Shown here in pieces: positions 30,401 through 38,995 of a stretch of 64,000 bases of DNA; position 1 is the stretch's first letter, and each line of letters opens with the position of its first letter. The stretch spans positions 23,401,810-23,465,809 of the forward strand of contig NC_133063.1 of assembly GCF_048771995.1 (NCBI RefSeq), in the 5' to 3' direction. A model generated the notes under the pieces. That model had not been told where the DNA came from and ran no database searches. It was given only the letters and a program-made list of their open reading frames with translations. The stretch comes from Taeniopygia guttata (Eukaryota > Chordata > Aves > Passeriformes > Estrildidae). Position numbers and translations under genes: made by a program.

Positions 30401-30893
30401 ATCTGGTGAATGAAATTAAGCACTTTGAAACTAAGGGCAGATGGGTAGGAACGTCAGTAACCTGTGTAGAATTAATGAAATCCAGACTATGTTAAAAAGG
30501 CATAGTCTGAAATTTCTACTTTTAATCTTAATTTCCTTCTTCTTTCCTATTACATACACCTAGCTTTTGTGACTCATATGCTGAACCTTTAAAAACAGTT
30601 TCTGGAAGGACACTTAAAAGAATCACCACTATACTGTTTAATTAGTAGATAGATTTTTATTCCCCCCTTACAGTTAAAGCAATCCTTATGAAAATCCTTT
30701 CCTTTCCATAGGGAAAGGAAGTGGTGGAATTAACCTTGGGAACTTCTTTGCAAGTCACAAAGGCTACAGCCGAAAAGGGTTTGACCGGCTGAGCACTGAA
30801 GGAAGTGATCAAGAAAAAGATGAAGATGATGGCACTGATTCTGAGGAAGAGTGTTCAGCATCTCCACTGCCACCAGCACCTTCATCATCCTGA
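427..30893 (+). CDS. PAM: PAM, peptidylglycine alpha-amidating monooxygenase (3' part: linker, PAL domain, membrane anchor, tail)
   Basis: PAM converts peptides ending in glycine to C-terminal amides in two steps: PHM hydroxylates the glycine, then PAL cleaves off glyoxylate. It works in secretory granules. The window holds the linker after PHM, exon A, the whole PAL domain, one transmembrane segment and the cytosolic tail: 607 codons plus stop, not counting the extra duplicated exon. The joined exons follow mammalian PAM nearly residue for residue. The PAL zinc histidines are visible in LPHGLS, IPHSLA and MPHDIV, the catalytic Tyr in GYCNSR, the Arg in FHRGD, and the two cysteine pairs are kept. 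All introns are GT-AG and phases agree across every junction. The PHM exons must lie upstream, since none was recognised in bases 1-426. This call is secure; exon ends were set by homology plus splice sites. No frameshift or stop was seen. Confidence 0.97.
734..805 (+). CDS. PAM: PAM linker exon between PHM and exon A
   Basis: This 72-bp exon is bounded by acceptor ttttttag and donor gtatgt. It encodes [16 protein letters not shown] followed by the first base of a Gly codon completed in exon A. This is the closer of the two copies to the mammalian linker (which has LLQQPKREEEEVLDQG), so it is taken as the orthologous exon. It is symmetric (phase 1 at both ends). Confidence 0.85.
806..10804 (+). 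other. PAM intron before exon A
   Basis: About 10 kb of AT-rich intron with many unconvincing short ORFs. A T-rich low-complexity stretch lies at 8580-8632. No gene, RNA gene or clear mobile element was recognised. Confidence 0.7.
8580..8632 (+). repeat. T-rich simple repeat
   Basis: Near-pure T tract broken by a few Gs, inside the large PAM intron. Confidence 0.9.
10805..11110 (+). CDS. PAM: PAM exon A (optional linker cassette)
   Basis: This is 306 bp, or 102 codons, starting after tttctgtgcag and ending at a GT donor (gtgggt). It begins [15 protein letters not shown], the conserved start of PAM exon A, and contains the paired lysines of VVQKKDL, which in mammals is a site used by prohormone convertases to separate soluble PHM from PAL. 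It is in frame and symmetric, so skipping it leaves PHM and PAL joined. In mammals this exon is alternatively spliced; the same is inferred here. Confidence 0.93.
11111..15757 (+). other. PAM intron after exon A
   Basis: About 4.6 kb of AT-rich intron. Nothing else recognised. Confidence 0.7.
15758..15887 (+). CDS. PAM: PAM PAL-domain exon (first propeller strands)
   Basis: 130 bp after tttggtcag, donor gtaagt. Encodes [11 protein letters not shown] through [11 protein letters not shown]. The FHRGD arginine corresponds to the PAL active-site Arg (R533 in rat numbering). Exits after codon base 2. Confidence 0.95.
15888..19716 (+). other. PAM intron
   Basis: About 3.8 kb. Contains a possible old LTR-like segment near 18.1-18.45 kb; otherwise nothing recognised. 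Confidence 0.65.
18110..18440 (-). mobile_element. Possible LTR fragment, antisense
   Basis: This segment is less AT-rich than its surroundings. Read on the - strand it carries a TATAAAA-like box and the general look of an avian retroviral LTR. No clear ends or target duplication were found. The call rests on resemblance only. Confidence 0.3.
19717..19833 (+). CDS. PAM: PAM PAL-domain exon
   Basis: 117 bp after tttttgtacag, donor gtaagt. Encodes [18 protein letters not shown] and onward to STGKSL. Very close to mammalian PAL. Confidence 0.95.
19834..20311 (+). other. PAM intron
   Basis: 478 bp AT-rich intron; nothing recognised. Confidence 0.8.
20312..20384 (+). CDS. PAM: PAM PAL-domain exon with first zinc histidine
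   Basis: 73 bp after gtgcttgcag, donor gtatgt. Encodes [16 protein letters not shown] and VTDVALHQ. The His of LPHG is the first PAL zinc ligand (H585 in rat numbering). Confidence 0.95.
20588..21405 (-). mobile_element. CR1 LINE, 5'-truncated, antisense
   Basis: Typical avian CR1 3' region, read in reverse on the + strand: GGGAGGGACCTTAAAG, CTGCCATGGGCAGGGGCACC, then AACCAGCACCTTCTCCTCAG further in. It lies in the PAM intron between two PAL exons. Open stretches inside it are remnants, not genes. Internal deletions against the CR1 consensus are likely. Confidence 0.93.
21690..21897 (+). CDS. PAM: PAM PAL-domain exon with catalytic tyrosine
   Basis: 208 bp, donor gtacag. Encodes [16 protein letters not shown] through [23 protein letters not shown] and QWGE. 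The Cys of FCQP and of GYCN form a conserved disulfide, and the Tyr of GYCN is the PAL catalytic tyrosine (Y654 in rat numbering). The acceptor is odd: eight As and Gs separate the pyrimidine tract from the AG (see findings). Confidence 0.94.
21898..22543 (+). other. PAM intron
   Basis: 646 bp AT-rich intron; nothing recognised. Confidence 0.8.
22544..22744 (+). CDS. PAM: PAM PAL-domain exon with second zinc histidine
   Basis: 201 bp after tttttattgcag, donor gtaatc. Encodes the [18 protein letters not shown] stretch, then [14 protein letters not shown] and [10 protein letters not shown]. The His of IPHS is the second zinc ligand (H690); LCVAD and IQCF carry the second conserved disulfide. 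Confidence 0.95.
22745..24004 (+). other. PAM intron
   Basis: 1.26 kb intron; nothing recognised. Confidence 0.75.
24005..24123 (+). CDS. PAM: PAM PAL-domain exon
   Basis: 119 bp after gttgcag. Encodes [20 protein letters not shown] and [19 protein letters not shown]. The donor aag/gtggag is weaker than the others in this gene. Ends on a codon boundary. Confidence 0.94.
24124..25119 (+). other. PAM intron
   Basis: 1.0 kb AT-rich intron; nothing recognised. Confidence 0.75.
25120..25219 (+). CDS. PAM: PAM PAL-domain exon with third zinc histidine
   Basis: 100 bp after atcttcacag, donor gtatgt. Encodes [13 protein letters not shown] and onward to AVWKFASVG. The Met and His of MPHD are the active-site Met and third zinc ligand (M784 and H786 in rat numbering), completing PAL. 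Confidence 0.95.
25220..26559 (+). other. PAM intron
   Basis: 1.34 kb intron; nothing recognised. Confidence 0.75.
26560..26613 (+). CDS. PAM: PAM post-PAL linker exon
   Basis: 54 bp after tgttttacag, donor gttagt. Encodes [17 protein letters not shown], matching the mammalian sequence just after PAL. Symmetric phase 1. Confidence 0.92.
26614..28893 (+). other. PAM intron before the membrane-anchor exon
   Basis: 2.3 kb intron; nothing recognised. Mammalian PAM sequence runs continuously across the junction, so no exon appears to be missing. Confidence 0.75.
28894..29100 (+). CDS. PAM: PAM membrane-anchor exon
   Basis: 207 bp after tttttaaag, donor gtaact. A polar luminal stem of about 35 residues is followed by one hydrophobic segment of about 22 residues (29007-29072: [17 protein letters not shown] and on) and a basic stop-transfer RWRK. 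The exon is symmetric (phase 1), so skipping it would keep frame and give a soluble enzyme, as known for mammalian splice forms. Confidence 0.95.
29101..30113 (+). other. PAM intron
   Basis: 1.0 kb intron; nothing recognised. Confidence 0.75.
30114..30170 (+). CDS. PAM: PAM cytosolic-tail exon (juxtamembrane)
   Basis: 57 bp after tttttcag, donor gtaagt. Encodes [19 protein letters not shown], matching the juxtamembrane tail of mammalian PAM. Symmetric phase 1. Confidence 0.93.
30171..30711 (+). other. PAM last intron
   Basis: 541 bp intron; nothing recognised. Confidence 0.8.
30712..30893 (+). CDS. PAM: PAM last coding exon (cytosolic routing tail) and stop
   Basis: 182 coding bp after tttccatag to TGA at 30891. 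Encodes [20 protein letters not shown], then [19 protein letters not shown] and a Pro/Ser-rich end. In mammals this tail carries trafficking signals and phosphorylation sites; the acidic serine cluster is conserved here. Confidence 0.95.
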
Positions 30894-31806
30894 AACTAAC
30901 CTTTGAGTTCTCCATTTTATGTTCAACCCAGAATGTCAGATTTCTTTTCCCTTAAGCACGTTTAAGATCTTGTATATTTAATTGTAAACTATTCTAGTCT
31001 GTGTGGGGCTGTACACTGATTCCTTTAATTTTTGTTTGGTTTTAGTTATGTTTTTTAAGTGAAGGAGTATATCGAAATTCCATATCAGTGCCGTTGGTTT
31101 TTATGTGAACATCTTAATAAAGCAAAGTCTTCTAATTGCAGGACTGATTTAAAGCAGTAGTATTTTATCATCAAATATGGGGATCTTGTAAATAAGTCTT
31201 ACTATCTGCTTCATCAAAGTATTTTTTCCATAATTATTGAGTTGCCAATTTCTGTTTTGTGCCTTTCCTCTTCAATGTCCTTAACCTGTTGCATTACAGA
31301 GAATATACAGTGCCACAAGAAAATGAAGCTGCTAAGTCTTCTTCTATTTTTTTAAATCACAAACATGATATTGCATTGAAGGAAAGAAAAAAGTCTCTAA
31401 TTTTTTTCTTCTTCCTAACTTAATGTGTTTCTGGAATGTCTTATTTTTAGATGGTATCACTGTTAGAACACTATTTTCAGAAGCTGAATGTAATTTGTGT
31501 AATAAAGTATTCGCAGAGCATTGGCTGTCAGAGTGTACTTTGGAATATTTGCTTGCATTTTTTTGTTGATGACTTTTGTAAAAGTTACAGGGGGCACTTA
31601 ACACAGTAAATTGTAATGTGTTCTACCAGCAGAGAAAAAAAAATACTATTTTTTTATGGAAGCTGGAAAAATAATTTGCTATGTCACAAGGATCTTTGCC
31701 TTTTTTTTTAAGACTAATAATCTGCATACATGTACAAAGTCAACCTTAAACACCTAAAGAGGGATTTTACTTGTATAATAAAACTGCAAGGTATTTCCTT
31801 AATAAA
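30894..31806 (+). other. PAM: PAM 3' untranslated region with several poly(A) signals
   Basis: AT-rich sequence after the PAM stop. AATAAA hexamers sit at 31116, 31501, 31777 and 31801. The one at 31501 has GT-rich sequence downstream. Which ends are used cannot be told from DNA; several alternative 3' ends are plausible. Confidence 0.6.
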
Positions 31807-32974
31807 ACACATGGTCACAGCTAAAAGGAAACCGTGTCTCAAATGAAATATGCAATTTAGTCAAGGTAGGTATCTTAATACTACCTGGTTGGAAGTACTG
31901 ATTTTCTTTTTTTTCTCCACACTTTCTTTTTCATTCATTCAACAGGAACCCTCAGTCCTGGAATAAGGTCTCTCATTTAACAGCAGAGTTACTGAAGTCC
32001 TGCTGGATAATTAGCCTCTCTGTATGAGTCATCTAGAGTGTGAATCATTGTGTAACATCATTATGACTAATCAGTCCAGTTTGAGGATCAGAGCATAATT
32101 AATGTATTTTAAAACTGCTATTATGAGCAGAGTGTACACAGCTGTAATTGCCACAGGGTTTTATGAAACAGTTTTCATTATCGTCATTGCAGGTGTTGTA
32201 ATAGGCTACTGCTGGCACTGATACTGGAAAATAGGCTTTAAGCTCCTTGTAGTGGTTTTGCAAGGTCTGTGGGGGCGTAAGGGTAATGATAGTGGAGAAA
32301 AAGGTTTCTTCCCCCAGCAAGATTTTATAAATCCCCCTTTTCTGGAAAAAAAACAAAACCAAAACCCCAACCTTAAAATTCATTACAAGCTGATTTCTTT
32401 TCTCACATACAGCAAAATCTCCAAGATAGCCATCTGAAATGCTGGACAGGCACAGTTTCATGTGAAATGTATTTGGTGCACACTCTTTAAGTTGCTTCCT
32501 CTCCTGCAAATTTTAGTTTTCCTAATGTTACAAGGAAAATTGTGTGTTTCTTACCTTTGAAAGCAAGGCAGTATTATTTTTGGCAGTGGTCTTGATCCTC
32601 ATATATATGAATAAAAATTAATTCATTGGGAAGAATCCTCTGAAGCTGTCTGCAAAAATGCCCTGTCACTAGTTTACAGGAAGCTTCCAGTGACAGCAGT
32701 TAAGAAAGCTGTGGTGTCACTGCTGCCATATATGGCATATATGCCCTAAAAGTGTTGGGTGTTTTCTGCTTTCATTAGCAGAGCTCAGTGGAAGTAACAT
32801 GCAGCTTCCGTCTTTGTCCTTTCCTTTATTTGAGCTGTATCTTTAATTATAGATAATGCTTTGTCGAGAGGGAATCAGCGAAACAGTTCAATTGCAAATA
32901 CAGGCTAAAATAGATTAAGTGAGCTTTAATCATAATCTCAGCTCTCTGGAATTCAGACATTGGTCTCTGCAGTA

Positions 32975-33527
32975 ATCCTGGGCTGCCTAAAGAGAAGCAG
33001 GATGAGGGAGGAGATTCCACTCTGATCTGGGGAGACCCCCATCTGCAGTGCTGCATGCAGCCCTGGGATCCCCAAAATAAGAAGGATGTGGACCTCTTGG
33101 AGTAGGTCCAGAGAGGGCCACGAGGATAGTCAGAGGGCTGAAGTACCTCTCTTGGAGTTTTTGAGTCTGGACAAGAGAAGGCTCCCCAAAGATCTGATTT
33201 TGGCCTTTGAGTGTTTAAAGTGGGTTTATAAGAAAGACAGAACCTTTTTACCAAGGACTATAGTGATAGGACAAGGGGGCAATGGTTTTAAACTAAAACA
33301 GGGAGACTTAGGTTGGATATTAGAGAGAAATTCTTTATTCTGAGCATGGTAAGGCACTGGCACAGGCTGCCCAGAGAAGCTGTAGATGCCTCATCCCTGG
33401 AAGTGTTCAAGGCCAGGTTGTATGGGGCTCTGAGCAACCTGGTCAGCGGGTAGTGTCCATGCCCATGGCAGAGGGGTTGGATTAAGTGATCTTTAAGGTC
33501 ACTTTCAACCCAAGCCATTCTGTCATT
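32975..33527 (+). mobile_element. CR1 LINE, 5'-truncated
   Basis: Sense-orientation CR1 3' part: GAAGGATGTGGACCTCTTGG, ATAGGACAAGGGGGCAATGG, CACTGGCACAGGCTGCCCAG, GGGTTGGATTAAGTGATCTT, ending at a CCATTCTGTCATT tail. This matches the avian CR1 consensus closely in order and content. Confidence 0.93.
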
Positions 33528-34711
33528 TTTAATAACTGCATGGACAGGCCACCCAGCTACTTTCCAGCAGCAATCAACATTCAGCACATCAGGTTTTGTG
33601 CTCTTAATTCTGCACAGGTGTAATGGCAAAATTAGAACATCTGAACCTACTTGAAGGCACTGAATGTTCTTAGTCTCTTATTAGAGCTGCATCTTATGAA
33701 AACAATGTACCAGAGACTCCATACTGCAATAGAAAAATTAATGCAAAAAGGAAGATACCAACTTTCTGAATCATAGTTCAGCAATCACAGCTGGCTCATT
33801 TTAATAAGCCAGCAGACCATCCTCCATGCTAACAGGTTTTTGTGTGCTAATATTATTTATTGTATTAAATGTTGAATTCCAGTTATTCAGTCTAAATTTT
33901 AGAGAGCATGTTTAAATTAATTTTCAGCAGTTGTTCCAGGTAAGACTATGCTTTAATGAACAACATGTAATTGCACATTTTATGTTTTAAAAGATGTGGT
34001 TCTACCTTCCATGTGTTGTTGATTAATCTTTCCTTAAGCCTTTTTAAGAAGGAAGAATCTTGGCTATTGTAGGGGCTGAAAATTTTCATTAAAATTAGGC
34101 TGACCAAGTAGCTAAGCACCTTTCTGTACTGTATTAAACATCTCCCTGTTTTAAATAGTTTGACTCATGGGAGGTCTTACAGGGTTAGATGGATGGGAAG
34201 GTGGTTGTGATCCACTGGCAAGTGGCTTTGGGTAATTTTTGGTACCTTTTTGTGAACCTGCGATGAGGGCAGACTGTGGCCACTGCAAGGTGCCAGATGC
34301 ACTGACCTGTAACACACAGGTTGCCACCGATGTCACCTGAAGGTGTCCCAATTAACTGAAATTACAATCCTAATTAAGCAGCTGTCCTTGCCACCAAGTA
34401 TTAGGTGTAAATTGATTCATTGGGAAGCATCTTGATTAAGTAGATTTCTAATCAACCAGTGTACTGTAGAGTTAATGAGGATTTATAGATCATTGTGGTG
34501 AATTGCAAAAGCTTCTTCCTTGCCAAAACTAGATTTATTTAAGTTTTATCAGAGTCTTTAGGTCAGTGATGGCTGTCACGCTACAATGGATTAGGATTAA
34601 GCATGTGTTATGCTACAGAGAAGGGGCTTGGTGATTTTTAGGTTGCCATTCAAATACACATGTGAAAACTTGTTTGAAAGATTTAGTATATATTAGCAGT
34701 AGAATTTGCGG

Positions 34712-34765
34712 GATCATTCAAGATCAATTCAAGATCAATTCACGAGCAATTCAAGAGCAATTTTA
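34712..34765 (+). repeat. Short 11-bp tandem repeat
   Basis: About five copies of a unit like GATCAATTCAA, with small changes (GATC/GAGC). Confidence 0.8.
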
Positions 34766-37710
34766 ATTACTTAATTGCACTTTAGGACATACTTTAAAAT
34801 TTTAAATACTTTGTCATTATATCGTTCACAGTTTGTGTGGATTCCTGTATTGTTCAATACAAAAATGCAAAGACAGATCCAAATATTCAAGTAAACTAAA
34901 AAAAATAAGAGCTGAAATTAAGCCACTGTATTTTCTATGTAAAACAGATGCTAGTGAACCCTACAGGTTTAGCACTCTGATTTGCCTTTACCTGTTGGTA
35001 TTTTTTACTTCTTAAATGTGAATGTATTTTTTATGTGAATTATCAAAATTTGTTAGTAAAATTTACACTGTAACTGCTCTTTAGGCTCTTTTCCAGTAAT
35101 GGGGAAAAAAAATAGATTTGTCTGTATAGCTAAGTGTTACTGGCAGAAGAAAAGAGGGGAGCTGACAGTGTAGAGGAGAATTTAAAATCTGCAGTGATAG
35201 TTACTTATCAAAGCAAAACCTGCAAACTTCTTGTTGTTTCTGGACATGGTGGCTAAGAAACCTAAAAGAAAATTCAGCTGGCGTTGTTAGACACATGTTT
35301 TGGAGATACTGCATGGTAGTCAATCTGGAAGCTGCGCTAGATTTTTTTCTAAATATTACAGGTCATGAAGGCACTTTATTTTACTGTTTCTTTATCTCCA
35401 TTCCACACGTATTTCTTATTAATGAGTTGCATGTGAAGCATGACATCCTGTGACTGATTTCACTGCATAGCTTTTAGAAAATACACAGATGATGGGCAGT
35501 ATTCTTGTAGGCACTGTGACAAAGTATTCGTTTACGATGCAGTAATTTTATTCCTAGAAAATAGTCCGTGGTAACAGTTCAGCAAACTAGGGAAATTATT
35601 AATTACAGACTATACTTAATCTTCTGAGACATGTGAGAAACCTAAATTTTCTACTCTTTTTTAATTAGAATTGAAGATTTTTTTCAGAATGGAGATTAGG
35701 CAGCTGCCAAAGAGGCTAAAGGAGTTACTTAGGGTTTCAGGGTGGAACCCTGCCCTGGCCACAGCAATGTTTAGTGCTCCGAGACCCTCTCCCCTCTGTT
35801 ACTGCTTCCTTCAACCATGACATGTCCTAAAACAGCTGCACAAGAGAAAATTACTTTCAGGAAAAGACTGAATTCCACAATTCTGCCATGTTTCCTCAGG
35901 TCAGCTCTTGGGTCACACACACTGTGCCTCACATAAAGAAGCGGAGGCATGGCATTATTCCAGGCACTTGCCTGGGAGATCCTGCTCACAGCAACCAAGG
36001 CATAACGAGTACTGAAGGGTGATTGGAAGGTAAAATTTACCACAGTTGGTAGCTGTGGTATAAAACCACCTAAAGCACAAGTAGGGTATTTTTGTATTCT
36101 GGCTCACATGACAGGTCAGTCATGCAGCCCTCACACAATGCGGGTCATGTTGCTCTCAGAAATGTATTCATGCTCCTGTGATTACCGACAATTCCATGTG
36201 AAAATTACCAAAAATTCTGCTGCGAACATCGTTTTGGAAAGAAGTCCTCGGAAGGGCAGGGCAGCAGCAGCTCCCCGCGGATCCAGGCTGCCACTGTGCG
36301 TCCGACGCTCCAGCACAAATCCTGAGTGTCTCTGGAGACGAACACACGACAGCTAAGACTCTGAAAAATTGTTTGCCGGTATGACACTGTAACTATGCGC
36401 TCTGCTTTCCTTCTTCTTGGTCTTTATTCTATGGGAGTGGTGCATCATGCTTCTGACTAGGAAAAGATTCAGAATCATAGGGAAGCACAGGTATTATATA
36501 CTGCATATCACTGAAATGCTGCACAAACCACAACTCATTTTCTTAAGGGCTTTTCTACTGGTGCTTTTATCACTATGTCTGCCAGCTTTGTGAAGTGTAA
36601 TGAGTATTTTTTGCAGTTTGTCAGAAATCTGATATGGTGTTACTCTGTACAGAAGGGGGAAGTGAGGCATAAGGAAATTAAAGGCATCAATTGCGAAGAA
36701 TAATCAACTAATTTAGGTACTGAATTTGTGAAATCTGATTTATCCCCTTTTAGCCCACTTACTCGGATATCACTTTACATATTCAAGGCATCAATTCTTG
36801 CCACCAGCTGCAGCTCTGAATTCTCCAATTCTACTGATGAGTATTGAGATGCTTCTCAAGCACCCAAGAAAGGGCTCACCCATGTGAGTAATGAGTAGTA
36901 TGTGGTAATACAGATTTATAGAAAGTTGTATCCAAGTGATCTGCTCATCATTTCACTAGGAGTCTGTAAGAGGGCAGCACTGCCTGGCACTGAGGACATG
37001 CTGTATTTCTTACAACAGTTATTGTTTACTGGCACACCTACTTCTGCTACCAGTGCAGCAAGGTTGCTGCAGATCCCTTCATCTACACACAAGTTGAAAG
37101 GAGAACTGACCAGGGAATGTGATTCTCAGGATTAACTGCTCTAGAATCAAATGCTTTAAAATTCAGTTTACTGTCTAGTTATGTCTATCTGGAAGAGCCT
37201 TCCTCTTCAAATTAAAGCTTTTGGTGTGCTGGTTTTCATTCAAAATTTCTACATAGTTTTTTTACCAAGATAAACAGCAATGTACTCAGACTCTGAAGTC
37301 TTGGTGGAGAAAAACTGTATCTGTAGGACTGTATTTTCGGAAGACACAAAATGATTTGAGTATTAATTATTTTTCATTTGAAGTTTAAGACAGGACTCTG
37401 TCATGGTGCTGAGCTCTTGTCTCACAGATACATCCCATGATATTAAAGACATACTGTACTGTACATGTAAGTATCTGTAGGAGGTAGGTAACTAATCAGC
37501 CACATATAATTACCTAAAATTAACTGAAAACTCCTAATAAATAGTACTTTCATCCACCTGTGTTAGAAGTCACATGACATTCAGAAGCAGAAATTAGAGG
37601 GAAAACACAAATTCAGAGAGCAAGATAAGCAAATCTTCCACAGCATCATCCATAAGTTGCTGAATTCCTCAATTCAGTTTTCTGCTAGTTTTTTTTCAAG
37701 TCAATCCCCT

Positions 37711-37815
37711 ACAAAGAAAAAAAAAAAAAAAAAAACAACAAACCAAAACAAAAAATAAACACAAAAAAAACCACAAAAAAACCCCAAATCAACAAAACCA
37801 AAACAACAACAAAAA
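37711..37815 (+). repeat. A-rich low-complexity tract
   Basis: A run of about 20 A followed by about 80 bp of A with scattered C. No SINE body or retrocopy was recognised upstream. Confidence 0.85.
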
Positions 37816-38198
37816 CTGACTTTGATGCATCAGTTTTCTATGTCAAAAAATTCCTGTGCTGCTGACTTTGAGAAACAGTCTTCTGAGCAGGAAGTCCAGA
37901 CCAGTAACACTTACTCAAGGAAATCAGATAATAAGCTAATACCACTGCTTCACCTCTCATAGCTCACTGTCCATGGAAAATCTCCCAACATGCACAGCCT
38001 CAGTGAAGAGGTAACTGTAATGGAGAAACCAGATGTTTGTGAAAAAGCACATATTAATATTAAATGCTCTTAAGATTTTTTTTCACATGCTTGAGATATT
38101 AAAAGTGCCTACACTAGTAGATTTTTGATGAGCAGGGAACAGCTGAAGCCCTCATTGTTTCATGCATAGAACACTACATGTACTTTGATTTTGGCAGT

Positions 38199-38696
38199 TT
38201 TATTGTTTTGTGAGATCTTAAATGGATTAGATTAGAAATTAAAAGTTGTACAAGACAGATGCTGCAGCTTCCCAGAATGAATAGAAAACTGTTATATAAT
38301 AGAAAAAGGAAGACATGAGCTTCTCTGTAGTGGAGGGAAAATTTACACCAACTTGCTTAGGTTTTTCATCTCACAGTGCACATTAGGAATGAGTCATCCA
38401 AGGGTTAAATGGAAAAGGTCCTTACAGTAAAAAGATGCATTGTGTCCTGAGAGGATAACAATAAGGCATGGCCACATTGCCATTCTACCAACAAAATCTG
38501 GAATTTAAACGCATGATCAGAATATGTACTAGTGCTTTTTCTTAACACCCAGACAAATTGGATACTTGAAACACTCTTAGATTCATAAAGGAGTAAAGTG
38601 GATTGGGCTAAGGAAGTTGGAGCTATTACATTTTTTTTTCAGTTTGCCCCAGTAGTTTCAAACTGTTTGGCAAGGAAATGTGATAGAAGACTATGC
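38199..38696 (-). other. GIN1: GIN1 3' untranslated region (minimum extent)
   Basis: The first AATAAA on the - strand after the stop is at 38199-38204. The true 3' end is not known and could lie further left. Confidence 0.45.
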
Positions 38697-38995
38697 TTAA
38701 GTACCCTCTGTCTTTGTCTGAAGGTTCCAACAAGGTGAAGGCCATTGCTGTGGCTCTTCAGTGTTTGGTTCAATGCAATGATCTTCTCTCAGCTCAGACT
38801 CATGTTTGCATTCTGCTGATTCTTGGTCTTTGCAGACTGCAGGTGAAATCTGTACAGCAGATATGATATCTCTTTCGTAGGCATTTATTTCTTTTTCAGC
38901 AACAGAGTCCCCTTGACTTGAATTATTAGATGTTTCAGATAAGCCAATATAGTCATGGTCAAAAACTACTGCACCTTGTAGAATGTAATGGTTGC
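38697..38995 (-). CDS. GIN1: GIN1 last coding exon and stop
   Basis: 299 bp, acceptor ccttttgcag. Begins NHYILQGAVVFDHDYIGL, matching mammalian GIN1 (VVADHDYIGLPE). The rest is acidic, Ser/Glu/Cys-rich and poorly conserved, with TAA at 38697-38699. Confidence 0.9.

Larger units (their letters stand above)
31807..38198. other. Intergenic region between the 3' ends of PAM and GIN1
   Basis: The two genes converge here. The region holds a CR1 copy (32.98-33.53 kb), a short 11-bp tandem repeat, a small CpG-rich patch (36.23-36.40 kb) and an A-rich tract (37.7 kb). No supported coding gene; the short ORFs lack homology I can recognise. Confidence 0.6.

Noticed and set aside
32847..33629. ORFs of 85-135 codons
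   Set aside because: They come from the CR1 copy and its flank.
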